Shown piece by piece: positions 40,730-48,723 of a stretch of DNA of 64,000 nt (the first letter of the stretch is position 1; each line of letters begins with the position of its first letter). The DNA is taken from positions 278,898 to 342,897 of the forward strand of contig NZ_JNXE01000007.1 in assembly GCF_000716605.1 (NCBI RefSeq). Reading direction: 5' to 3'. The position numbers and the translations under genes are program-made. A model generated the notes under the pieces. It did no database searches. It was not told the DNA's origin and saw only the letters and a list, made by a program, of their open reading frames with translations. This DNA is from Streptomyces sp. NRRL F-525. Lineage in GTDB: Bacteria; Actinomycetota; Actinomycetes; Streptomycetales; Streptomycetaceae.

Positions 40730-42552
40730 GGCCCCGGATACCGCTGCGCAAGCGGCTGTTGGTCCGGCTGCTCGTCGCCACCGTGCTGATCGCCGTGTGC
40801 TCGGTCGGGGCGACGGCCTGGCTCGCGGTGACGACCACCACCCGGGCCATCCGGGAGGAACAGGGCCAGGACCTCGCGGACGACATGCGCATCCTCGCGC
40901 AGCTCAGCGGTTACGCGGCGACCCACCCCGAGTGGAAGGGCGTCGCGCCCACCGTCCGCGCCCTGTCGAAGAAGATGGGCCGCCGCATCGCCCTCACGAC
41001 CACCGACCGCGTCCTCATCGCCGACTCCGCATCGCACGGCACCTCCCTGCCGCCCCGCGCCGCCGCGAGCGTCGACCCCCTGCACACCGACACGTACACG
41101 GAACCCGGCGCACAGCTCAGCGGCCTCGACCCCCGGGTCGTCGGACCGTACCGGCTGACCGCGAAGGAGCGGGTCCGGCTGGCGAAGCTGGCCAAGGACC
41201 GTCAGGCGTGCTTCAAACAGAGCGGGATCGACACGACCATCACGGTGACGCCGAGCGGCCGTCCCGTCCTCACCGACGCGGACGGCAACGACGCCAACGA
41301 CTCCGTGCCCGAGCCGTGCGCCGACGGGAGGCTCAACACCCCGACCACCACCGAGGGCAAGGCGTTGAAGAGCCTGATCGTGAGCGCCCAGCCCTGCCTG
41401 TCGCGGGAAGGCGTGAGCTTCAAGGCCCCGTACTTCGGGGTCGACGTCTTCGACAAGAGCCTGGGCTCCCGCTACACCATCGGCGCGTACAACAAGATTG
41501 GCGACGCGGGCGACATACGCAAGGCGCAGGCCTGCACCGACACCGCCCGCCGCGCCCAACTCGACCCGTACGTCGCGCCGGTGGCCGAACTCTTCCTCGG
41601 CGGCGGGAACACCACCGCACCCCGCTTCGCCGTCTCCCCGGCGAACAAGGCCAAGGTCGTCGGCGCGGCCGCCGCGGTCCTCGCCCTCACCGTCCTCGTC
41701 ACGGCCGTGGTCGCCACGCGACTCGTACGCCCCCTGCGCGCACTGACCGAAGCGGCCCAGCAGCCACCGGAGTTGCACGTCCGGGTACCGGTCAAGACCC
41801 GGGACGAGACCGGCATCCTGGCCGAGGCCTTCAACGACCTCACCGAACGCCGGGAACGCATGGAGGCCCAGCGCAAGGCCATGGTCAGCGACATCGCCCA
41901 TGAACTGCGCAGCCCCCTCACCAACATCCGCGGCTGGCTGGAGGTCACCCGCGACGGTTTCGTCGAACCCGACCCGGCCCTGCTCGGCTCCCTGCACGAC
42001 GAGGCGATGGTCCTCCAGCGCGTCATCGACGACCTCCAGGACCTCGCCGCCGCCGACGCCGGAACCCTGCGCCTGCACCGCGAACCCGTACGCGTCGAGG
42101 ACCTCGTCGACCAGGTAGTCGCCGCCTACCGCGTCTCCGCCGACACGGCCGGGGTCGCCCTCACCGGCAAGACGGACAACTCCCTCTGGCTGGAGGCCGA
42201 TCCGGTCCGCATGCGCCAGGTCCTCGGCAACCTCGTGTCCAACGCGCTGCGCCACACACCGGCCGACGGCACCGTCACCCTGACCGCGTGGCGCGACGGC
42301 GACGACATCGTCCTGACCGTCGCCGACACCGGCACCGGCATCGCGCCCGAGAACCTCCCGCACGTCTTCGAACGCTTCTGGCGCGCCGACCAGTCCCGCA
42401 GCCGCCGCACCGGAGGCAGCGGCCTGGGCCTGTCCATCGTCCGCGACCTGGTCGCCGCCCACGACGGCACGGTGGAGGCGGCGAGCGAACCCGGCGCCGG
42501 TTCCGTGTTCACCCTGCGGCTGGCCAACGCCGGGGCGCCGGAAGGAGATTGA
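40726..42552 (+). CDS. Membrane sensor histidine kinase
   Basis: A 608-residue kinase. Helix 1 is near residues 10-33 (LLVRLLVATVLIAVCSVGAT) and helix 2 near 305-328 (VVGAAAAVLALTVLVTAVVA), enclosing a ~270-residue extracytoplasmic sensor with four Cys. HAMP follows, then the DHp His in SDIAHELRSPLTN and the ATPase boxes NLVSNALRHTP, DTGTGIAPEN and GGSGLGLSI. The four Cys could make two disulfides. The GTG at 40726 overlaps the regulator's stop. The signal is likely an extracytoplasmic or cell-wall cue. Confidence 0.94.
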   Translation: MRPRIPLRKRLLVRLLVATVLIAVCSVGATAWLAVTTTTRAIREEQGQDLADDMRILAQLSGYAATHPEWKGVAPTVRALSKKMGRRIALTTTDRVLIADSASHGTSLPPRAAASVDPLHTDTYTEPGAQLSGLDPRVVGPYRLTAKERVRLAKLAKDRQACFKQSGIDTTITVTPSGRPVLTDADGNDANDSVPEPCADGRLNTPTTTEGKALKSLIVSAQPCLSREGVSFKAPYFGVDVFDKSLGSRYTIGAYNKIGDAGDIRKAQACTDTARRAQLDPYVAPVAELFLGGGNTTAPRFAVSPANKAKVVGAAAAVLALTVLVTAVVATRLVRPLRALTEAAQQPPELHVRVPVKTRDETGILAEAFNDLTERRERMEAQRKAMVSDIAHELRSPLTNIRGWLEVTRDGFVEPDPALLGSLHDEAMVLQRVIDDLQDLAAADAGTLRLHREPVRVEDLVDQVVAAYRVSADTAGVALTGKTDNSLWLEADPVRMRQVLGNLVSNALRHTPADGTVTLTAWRDGDDIVLTVADTGTGIAPENLPHVFERFWRADQSRSRRTGGSGLGLSIVRDLVAAHDGTVEAASEPGAGSVFTLRLANAGAPEGD

Positions 42553-42594
42553 CTCCCACTCACATCATCGCAACAGCGCGGGAGTTGCCGCGGG

Positions 42595-43815
42595 TCACTG
42601 CTCCCGCAGCCCCCACGGCGACCCGTACTCCGTCAGCAGATCCAGGAACGGACCGGCGGGGAACGCCTCCGGGCCCAGCACACCCGAGCCGCTCCACGTG
42701 CCCGTGGCCAGCAACTCCAGGGCGATCACCGGGTTGATGGCGGTCTGCCAGACCACGGCCTGGGAGCCGTACTCCGCCATCGACCACTGGTTGTCGACCA
42801 CGTGGTAGAGGTACACCTCGCGCGGCGCCCCGTCCTTCGTGCCGCGCACCCACGTGCCCGCGCAGGTCTTGCCGTGCATACGGTCGCCCAGTGTCGCGGG
42901 GTCGGGCAGACAGGCGGCCACAACATCGCGCGGCGACACGGCAGTTGGCCCCGTGGCACTCGGCACGGTGACCGGCTCGGTGCGGTCAAGTCCCAGCAGG
43001 TGCAGGGTCTTCAGGGTCTCGATGAACTCGTTGCCGAGCCCGTACTTGAAGGTGACCCGGCGCGCGTCGACCCAGCGCGGGACGAGCAGCACCTCCTCGT
43101 GCTCCACGTTCACGCACTCGACCGGACCGATGCCCTCGGGGAAGTCGAACACCTCGGGCTCGCTGAAGGGTTCGGTGGTGAACCAGCCCCGGTCGGCCTC
43201 GTAGACGACCGGCGGGTTCAGGCACTCCTCGATCGTGGTCCAGATGGAGAAGGAGGGCGCGAAGTCATAGCCGTCGACGGTGAGGTTCGCCCCGTCGCGG
43301 ATGCCGATCTCCTCGATCTCGTCGAAGAGTTCATCGGCAGCGTACCGAGCGAACACATCCGACAGTCCAGGCTCCACCCCCATCCCGACGAGCGCCAGCG
43401 CACCCGCCTTCTCCCACTCCTCCGCGTCCGCGAACTGCGCGTCCCCGAGCTTGACCCCGCACTCCTCGTACGGCCGCTCAGGATGGGGCCGGGACAACGA
43501 CATAGCCATATCAAGGTAGTTGGCCCCCGCGGCCCGCGCCGCACGGAACAGGGGCAGGACGAAGCGCGGGTCGGTCGCGTTCAGCAGCACATCGCACTCG
43601 TGCGCACGCAGCGCCGCCACGACCGCCTCCTCGTCGCTCGCGTCCAGCCGCTCGGCGCGGAACCGGGCGCCGTCGGCCCCGAGCGCGGCGACCGCGGCCT
43701 CCGCCCGGGACAGGTCGTAGTCGGCGACCACCATCGCGTCGAAGAACGGACGCCGGGCGGCGATCCGGGTGACAGCGGTCCCCACACCACCGGCTCCCAC
43801 GAGCAGTACACGCAT
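42595..43815 (-). CDS. Saccharopine-dehydrogenase-like protein
   Basis: A 406-residue oxidoreductase. The N-terminal Rossmann motif is LLVGAGGVGTAVTRIAARRP with ADYDLSRAEAAV after it; the second domain holds DMAMSLSRPH, GVEPGLSDVFARYAADE and DGYDFAPSFSIWTT. The family includes saccharopine dehydrogenase and carboxynorspermidine dehydrogenase; specificity is unclear. ATG 43815 has GAAGGAG upstream. Divergent from a TetR gene with 125 bp between, so it may be its target. Confidence 0.9.
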   Translation of the reverse strand: MRVLLVGAGGVGTAVTRIAARRPFFDAMVVADYDLSRAEAAVAALGADGARFRAERLDASDEEAVVAALRAHECDVLLNATDPRFVLPLFRAARAAGANYLDMAMSLSRPHPERPYEECGVKLGDAQFADAEEWEKAGALALVGMGVEPGLSDVFARYAADELFDEIEEIGIRDGANLTVDGYDFAPSFSIWTTIEECLNPPVVYEADRGWFTTEPFSEPEVFDFPEGIGPVECVNVEHEEVLLVPRWVDARRVTFKYGLGNEFIETLKTLHLLGLDRTEPVTVPSATGPTAVSPRDVVAACLPDPATLGDRMHGKTCAGTWVRGTKDGAPREVYLYHVVDNQWSMAEYGSQAVVWQTAINPVIALELLATGTWSGSGVLGPEAFPAGPFLDLLTEYGSPWGLREQ

Positions 43816-43940
43816 GACAAGAACTCCTTCACTGCCGGACTACAAAGGTCAGCGGGCCCTGCCGGAGATACAACGCCGGTCGCGCGGATAAGGTCAATGG
43901 CGTTGGCATAAGGACCGTAAGGGAACGCAGGGAGGCCGCG

Positions 43941-44648
43941 ATGCCGAAACCGGTGGTGTCGGAGGAGAAGCGGCGACGGCGCCGTCCCACCAAGAGCGGC
44001 ACGGTCCTGTCCGAGCAGTTGATCGTCGACACGGCCCTGCGCATGCTCCGCGAACACGGCAGCGCGGGCCTGACCGCCCGCCGTCTGGGCCTGGCCCTGG
44101 ACGCCGACCCGAGCACCCTCTACCGCTACTTCCGCGGCATGGACGAGCTGACCCTGGCCATCGGCGACGCCCTCGTCGGACAGGCGCTGCGGGGCTGGGA
44201 GCCGACGGGGGAGTGGCGGGCCGACCTGCGCGCGATCGGCCTGCGCATCCACGCCGCGTACGTCGCCCACCCGCAGGCGGCCCAGCTGACGGCGAGCCGT
44301 GTCACCGGCCGCCCCAACGAACTGGCCGCCGACGAGGCCGTGTTGGACGTCCTGCGCACAGCCGGCTTCCCCCTGCCCGACACCGTACGGATCTACCACG
44401 CGTTCATCGACCAGACCCTGGCCTTCGCCGCGCTGGACGCCGCGTCCCTCGCCCTCCCAAGCGCGGCCCTCCACGCCGACGAGGCCATGTGGCGCTCGAC
44501 GTACGCCCGCCTACCCCGCACCACCCACCCCCGCATCGCCGAGGCGGCCCCACTCCTGGCGGCCCGCATGGTCAACAGCGCGTACCCGACGGCGTTGGAG
44601 ATGCTGCTGGACAGCGCGGAGACCCAGCTGAAGTCCGCGCGCCCCTGA
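43941..44648 (+). CDS. TetR family transcriptional regulator
   Basis: A 235-residue regulator. The N-terminal basic stretch EKRRRRRPTKSG precedes the helix-turn-helix region GLTARRLGLALDADPSTLYR and YFRGMDELTLAIGDAL. The C-terminal ligand domain is typical. It is divergent from the saccharopine-dehydrogenase-like gene; ATAAGG occurs twice in the gap 20 bp apart, which may be binding-site halves. Confidence 0.9.
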   Translation: MPKPVVSEEKRRRRRPTKSGTVLSEQLIVDTALRMLREHGSAGLTARRLGLALDADPSTLYRYFRGMDELTLAIGDALVGQALRGWEPTGEWRADLRAIGLRIHAAYVAHPQAAQLTASRVTGRPNELAADEAVLDVLRTAGFPLPDTVRIYHAFIDQTLAFAALDAASLALPSAALHADEAMWRSTYARLPRTTHPRIAEAAPLLAARMVNSAYPTALEMLLDSAETQLKSARP

Positions 44649-44651
44649 AGT

Positions 44652-44795
44652 CCAGCGCCCCAAGGGGGCGCGGGGCTGTGTCGATATGCGCCTCCGCCGC
44701 GTGGCCGCGACGACGCAGCAGCAGGCCACGTGCGGAAGCGCCCTGAAGGGGCGCGGGGAACTGCGCGACCAGCCACGACGGCGCCGCAGCAAAAC
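44652..44795. repeat. Two hairpin-headed Streptomyces-type intergenic repeats
   Basis: Two elements with the head GCGCCC(C)-loop-GGGGCGC, at 44655-44671 and 44738-44754, the second followed by GCGGGGAACTGCGCGACCAG and CCACGACG. This hairpin plus tail is a familiar family of short repeats between Streptomyces genes. The first copy is degenerate. They lie 7 bp after the TetR stop and before a convergent LysR gene, and may act as a bidirectional terminator. Confidence 0.7.
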
Positions 44796-44839
44796 GACGG
44801 CACATCCCAGCCCCACAACGGAGCCGCACGGCCGAGCGC

Positions 44840-45742
44840 TCACCCTCGCAATGCCCCCGCCGCCGTCTCCACGACCGCCCCCGCCACCGCGGCCAACGCA
44901 GGGGAATCCAACTTCCACTGCTGCCAGTACAGCGGCACGTCGACCGACCGCGAAGGCGCAAAGTTCACCAGCCTCCCGGCACGCAACAGCGGAGCCGCCT
45001 GCATCTCCGGCACCATCCCCCACCCCAACCCCGCGGCAACGGCCCCGACAAACCCCTCCGACGTCGGCACAAGATGCCGTACCGTACTAGCCCCGTCCGG
45101 CCCCCGCCCCACCCGCCGCACGAAGGCATCCTGGAAGCCATCGAGCCGGTCGAAGCTCACCACCGGCGCCTCGCCCAGCGCATCCCGCAGCGAACCACCA
45201 CCCAGATACGCCTCCCTGAACTCCGGGCTCGCGACCGGCAGATACCGCATCCGCCCCAACGCCCGCACCGAACACCCCGGCACGGCCTCCGGCGACGAAG
45301 TCACCGCCGCCATCACCAGCCCCTCGCGGAGCAGAGCCGCCGTATGGTCCTCGTCCTCGCGGCGCAGCTCGAAGCAGACCCGCATCTCGCGCGGCACACG
45401 AGTGAGCGCGCCCAGGAACCAGGTGGCGAGGGAGTCGGCGTTCACCGCGATCGACACCCGGGTCGCGTCCCCGGCCCCGCTCATCCCCAGCTCGGCGCGC
45501 GCGTCCCGCTCCAGCCGCGCGAGTTGACGGGCGAACCGCACGACCACCTCGCCGGACTCGGTCGTCCGCACCGGCTTGGTACGCAGCAACAGGACCCGCC
45601 CCGTGCGCTGCTCCAACGCCTTCACCCGCTGGCTGACCGCCGACGGAGTCACATGCAGCGCGGAGGCCGCCGCGTCGAACGTGCCCTCGTCCACCACCGC
45701 GAGCAGTGTCCGTACCTGGTCGAGGGGAAGCTCCGAAGCCAT
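44840..45742 (-). CDS. LysR family regulator, ArgP/LysG type
   Basis: A 300-residue regulator. It shows the ArgP-like N terminus LDQVRTLLAVVDEGTFDAAA, SALHVTPSAVSQRVKALEQR and TGRVLLLRT. ArgP/LysG senses basic amino acids and switches on an exporter. Here it is divergent from a LysE-type exporter, the same pairing. ATG 45742 is one codon after an upstream GTG in the same frame. Confidence 0.9.
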   Translation of the reverse strand: MASELPLDQVRTLLAVVDEGTFDAAASALHVTPSAVSQRVKALEQRTGRVLLLRTKPVRTTESGEVVVRFARQLARLERDARAELGMSGAGDATRVSIAVNADSLATWFLGALTRVPREMRVCFELRREDEDHTAALLREGLVMAAVTSSPEAVPGCSVRALGRMRYLPVASPEFREAYLGGGSLRDALGEAPVVSFDRLDGFQDAFVRRVGRGPDGASTVRHLVPTSEGFVGAVAAGLGWGMVPEMQAAPLLRAGRLVNFAPSRSVDVPLYWQQWKLDSPALAAVAGAVVETAAGALRG

Positions 45743-45748
45743 CACGAG

Positions 45749-45776
45749 AGCTAATGTTACGTAAGAATCTTTAGCT
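45749..45776. promoter_or_regulatory. Inverted repeat AGCTAA-N16-TTAGCT in the lysG/lysE gap
   Basis: Six-base arms 16 bp apart enclose TTACGTAA, an 8-bp palindrome at 45757-45764. The span suits a LysR tetramer binding at the divergent promoter, 7 bp from the regulator's start and 35 bp from the exporter's GTG. Confidence 0.55.
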
Positions 45777-45811
45777 GTACTCCAGCCACCGGTGTCCCTA
45801 GCGTCGAAGGC

Positions 45812-46423
45812 GTGACCAACGCACTCTCCGCCGCCGCCGCGGGCTTCGGCACCGGCCTCTCGCTCATCGTCGCCATCGGCGCCCAGAACGCCTTCGTCCT
45901 ACGGCAGGGCATCCGCCGCGACGCCGTCCTCGCCGTGGTCGGCATCTGCGCCCTCTCGGACGCCCTCCTCATCGCCCTCGGTGTCGGCGGCGTCGGCGCG
46001 GTCGTCGTCGCCTGGCCGGGCGCGCTGACGGCGGTCGGGCTCATAGGCGGCGCCTTCCTGCTCGTCTACGGTGTCCTCGCCGCCCGCCGGGTCTTCCGCC
46101 CCGCCGCCCTGCACGCCGAGGGCGAGTCGACCGGCTCGCGCCGCCGGGCCGTCCTCACCTGTCTGGCGATGACCTGGCTCAACCCGCACGTGTACCTGGA
46201 CACCGTGTTCCTGCTCGGCTCCATCGCCGCCGCCCGCGGCCCGCTGCGCTGGACCTTCGGACTCGGCGCCGTCTGCGCCAGCCTGTGCTGGTTCACCGCG
46301 CTCGGTTTCGGCGCCCGCCTGCTCAGCCGTTTCCTCGCCAAGCCCTCCGCCTGGCGGGTGCTGGACGGCCTGGTCGCCGCGACGATGATCGGTCTCGGCG
46401 CGACGCTCGTCGCCGGGGCGTGA
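45812..46423 (+). CDS. lysE: LysE/ArgO-type basic amino-acid exporter
   Basis: A 203-residue membrane protein with about six hydrophobic helices and family blocks LIVAIGAQNAFVLRQGI near the start and WLNPHVYLDTVFLLGS in the middle. LysE exports lysine and arginine when internal levels rise. It begins with GTG 45812 and is divergent from a LysG/ArgP-like regulator that would activate it. Confidence 0.92.
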   Translation: MTNALSAAAAGFGTGLSLIVAIGAQNAFVLRQGIRRDAVLAVVGICALSDALLIALGVGGVGAVVVAWPGALTAVGLIGGAFLLVYGVLAARRVFRPAALHAEGESTGSRRRAVLTCLAMTWLNPHVYLDTVFLLGSIAAARGPLRWTFGLGAVCASLCWFTALGFGARLLSRFLAKPSAWRVLDGLVAATMIGLGATLVAGA

Positions 46424-46503
46424 GACGGCGGATTCGGTCGCCACAGCCGGTGCTGAGATAGTGAACCCCGGTCGATTAGATGTAGCGAGCAACCAGGAAG
46501 CCA

Positions 46504-47814
46504 GTGGACACGAGCGAGAGCACCGACAGCGGCACGGAACCCGAGTCCCAGAAGGACCGGGAACCGGCGACGGGCCCCCGGCGCGGCTGGCGCCGCTGGG
46601 CGATGGACACCCGCCCGCTGCGCATCCCCGCCTACCGCCGCCTGTGGTCCTCGACCATCGTCACGGCCGTCGGCAGCCAGCTCACCGCCGTCGCCGTACC
46701 CAAGCAGATCTACGACATCACCGGCTCCTCCGCCTGGGTCGGCGCCGCCAGCATGGCCGGCCTGGTGCCGCTCATCGTGTTCGCGCTGTGGGGCGGTTCG
46801 CTCGCCGACAGCATGGACCGCCGCAAACTGCTGCTGATCACCAACAGCGGCATAGCCGTGACCTCGGTGCTGTTCTGGGTGCAGGCGGCCACCGGGCTCA
46901 ACTCGGTGACCGCGCTGATGGTGCTGCTCGCCATGCAGCAGGCCTTCTGGGGCCTCAACGCCCCCGCCCGCAACGCCTCCATCGCCCGCCTGGTCCCCGC
47001 CGCGCAGCTGCCGGCCGCCAACGCCCTGGGCTCGACCGTCATGCAGACCGGGCAGGTCCTCGGACCGCTCCTCGCGGGCGCGCTCATCCCGGTCATCGGC
47101 CTGCCCGAGCTGTATCTCATCGACGCGCTGGCCCTGTGCGTCACGCTCTGGGCGGTCGTCCGGCTGCCCTCGCTGCCGCCCCTGGAGTCCGCGACCCCGC
47201 GCCGCGCGGGCTGGCGGGAGATCGTCGCGGGCTTCCGCTACATCTCGCTGCACAAGGTGCTGCTGCTGTCCTTCCTCGCCGACATCATCGCGATGGTCTT
47301 CGGCATGCCCCGCGCCCTGTTCCCGCAGCTCGCCGCCCAGACCTACTCGTCCTACGACGAGGGCCTCGCCCTCGGCATGCTGTTCGCTGCGATCCCCATC
47401 GGGGCGGTGGTCGGCGGACTGTTCTCCGGCACGTTCTCGCGGGCGCGCCGGCACGGCTGGATGGTGATCGGCGCGGTCGTCGCCTGGGGCGCGGCCATCA
47501 CCGGCTTCGGGCTGAGCAGCAACCTGTGGATCGGCGTGGCCTTCCTGGCCGCCGCCGGGGTCGCCGACATGGTCTCCATGGTGTTCCGCGGGGCGATCCT
47601 GCTGTCCGCCGCCACCGACGAGATGCGCGGCCGTATGCAGGGCGTCTTCACCGTCGTGGTGGCCGGCGGCCCGCGCCTCGCCGACGTGCTGCACGGCACG
47701 GCCGGTTCGGCCCTCGGCACGCGTCCGGCGGTCGCGGGCGGAGGCGTCCTGGTCATCGTCATCATGCTGGCCCTGGCCGCCGCGGTCCCGGCGCTGCGCC
47801 GCTACCGCATCTGA
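46504..47814 (+). CDS. MFS transporter
   Basis: A 436-residue major facilitator protein. It starts at GTG 46504 with a polar N terminus (~45 residues), then about twelve hydrophobic helices; LADSMDRRKLLLITNSG between helices 2 and 3 is the MFS loop motif and RGRMQGVFTVVVAGGPRLAD lies in the second half. It matches multidrug or siderophore exporters of the DHA3 type. No substrate can be named. Confidence 0.9.
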   Translation: MDTSESTDSGTEPESQKDREPATGPRRGWRRWAMDTRPLRIPAYRRLWSSTIVTAVGSQLTAVAVPKQIYDITGSSAWVGAASMAGLVPLIVFALWGGSLADSMDRRKLLLITNSGIAVTSVLFWVQAATGLNSVTALMVLLAMQQAFWGLNAPARNASIARLVPAAQLPAANALGSTVMQTGQVLGPLLAGALIPVIGLPELYLIDALALCVTLWAVVRLPSLPPLESATPRRAGWREIVAGFRYISLHKVLLLSFLADIIAMVFGMPRALFPQLAAQTYSSYDEGLALGMLFAAIPIGAVVGGLFSGTFSRARRHGWMVIGAVVAWGAAITGFGLSSNLWIGVAFLAAAGVADMVSMVFRGAILLSAATDEMRGRMQGVFTVVVAGGPRLADVLHGTAGSALGTRPAVAGGGVLVIVIMLALAAAVPALRRYRI

Positions 47815-47816
47815 CC

Positions 47817-48266
47817 TCAGACCGGCCGGTGGATCGCGTAGTGCTCCATCAGCTTGCTCCGGGTCATCGCCAGCCGGTGGGCGAGGATCTCCGCGACGAT
47901 CCGGACCAGAGAAAGCCCGAGCAGCGGATCCTCCACGCTCAGGGCGAGGACGGCCGCCGCGTCGAACTCGTAGGCCCGCACGGCACTGAACGCCTCAGCG
48001 CCGAAGTCCCACTCGTACGGCGGGAACAGCCACGACCATCCCAGTAGGTCGCCCGCGCCGAGCGTGGCCACGGTGACCCGCTGCTGCGGCGTGACCCGCT
48101 GGTCGAGCGAGACGGCGCCGGAGCGGACGACCCAGAAGCGGTCGGCCGTACCGCCCGCCTCGAAGATCCGGGAGTCCTCGGCGAACGAGACCTCCTGCGC
48201 GACCTCCATCAGCCGTTCTCGCTGGGCCTGGGGCAGGGCGGTCAGCAGTTTTATCGCTTTGGTCAT
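47817..48266 (-). CDS. Cyclic-nucleotide-binding-domain protein without HTH
   Basis: A 149-residue protein that is one Crp-like cNMP-binding domain: MEVAQEVSFAEDSRIFEAGG, FWVVRSGAVSLDQRV, LGAGDLLGWSWLFPPYEWDF and AEILAHRLAMTRSKLMEHYA. There is no DNA-binding domain, so it is not a Crp regulator. Convergent with the MFS gene (2 bp apart). Such stand-alone domains occur beside redox and stress genes in actinobacteria; the WSWLFPPY motif is shared by that branch. Confidence 0.88.
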   Translation of the reverse strand: MTKAIKLLTALPQAQRERLMEVAQEVSFAEDSRIFEAGGTADRFWVVRSGAVSLDQRVTPQQRVTVATLGAGDLLGWSWLFPPYEWDFGAEAFSAVRAYEFDAAAVLALSVEDPLLGLSLVRIVAEILAHRLAMTRSKLMEHYAIHRPV

Positions 48267-48366
48267 GGCACAGGGCTCCTCGCCGGCAGCGGATCCGGAA
48301 TTCTCCCTACGCCCATTTCAGCCTCTGCCGACGTCCGAGGCACCTCGGGGGACGGAATCGGGGCAT

Positions 48367-48404
48367 GAAAAAGCCCTGGCTGGACGGGGGAGACCAGCCA
48401 GGGC
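48367..48404 (-). terminator. Rho-independent terminator (11-bp stem, T5)
   Basis: GCCCTGGCTGG and CCAGCCAGGGC form a perfect 11-bp stem with a 10-base loop. Read leftward the stem is followed by TTTTTC, so it ends minus-strand transcripts, that is the FUSC/59-residue unit or an independent small RNA. Confidence 0.85.
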
Positions 48405-48495
48405 CGTAAGCGGTGGCGCGGGGGACGGTACGGTCGACCCCGTATCCACGTATGAATGAACCGTAAACCATCAGCGGGCATTTCGTACCCACTTC

Positions 48496-48515
48496 AACCG
48501 GTCGCGTGACCGGTT
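48496..48515 (-). terminator. Perfect 8-bp stem-loop directly after the 59-residue gene
   Basis: AACCGGTC-GCGT-GACCGGTT abuts the stop codon at 48516 of the minus-strand gene. It has no T-run and probably stabilises the mRNA 3' end or pauses polymerase. Confidence 0.55.
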
Positions 48516-48695
48516 TCACTTCTCGGCATGCCGACCGGGGTCCACGATCTCGTCCAGCACCCGCAGTACGACCTCGTAGGCCACTTCCCTCACGGCGTCG
48601 CCCTGTTGGGACCACGTCTGCACCTCCTGGGCGGCGAAGGCCCGGGCCCGCCGGATGCGCCGCAACAGTTCGTCCGAGTCCACGACATCAGTCAT
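48516..48695 (-). CDS. 59-residue small protein
   Basis: A short gene encoding a 59-residue, mostly helical, acidic protein: TDVVDSDELLRRIRRARAFA, then AQEVQTWSQQGDAVREVAYE and VVLRVLDEIVDPGRHAEK. No signal peptide or membrane segment. Its ATG at 48695 is 28 bp after the FUSC stop on the same strand, so it is the last gene of that unit. It ends in a hairpin. I do not recognise the family; codon use is normal for the genome. Confidence 0.7.
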   Translation of the reverse strand: MTDVVDSDELLRRIRRARAFAAQEVQTWSQQGDAVREVAYEVVLRVLDEIVDPGRHAEK

Positions 48696-48723
48696 GGCCG
48701 TCGCCTACCCAGGCGCGCGGAGT

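Noticed and set aside
44652..44795. The paired GCGCCC hairpins as an attachment site or IS end
   Set aside because: No transposase or integrase and no flanking duplication; it fits a common Streptomyces intergenic repeat.
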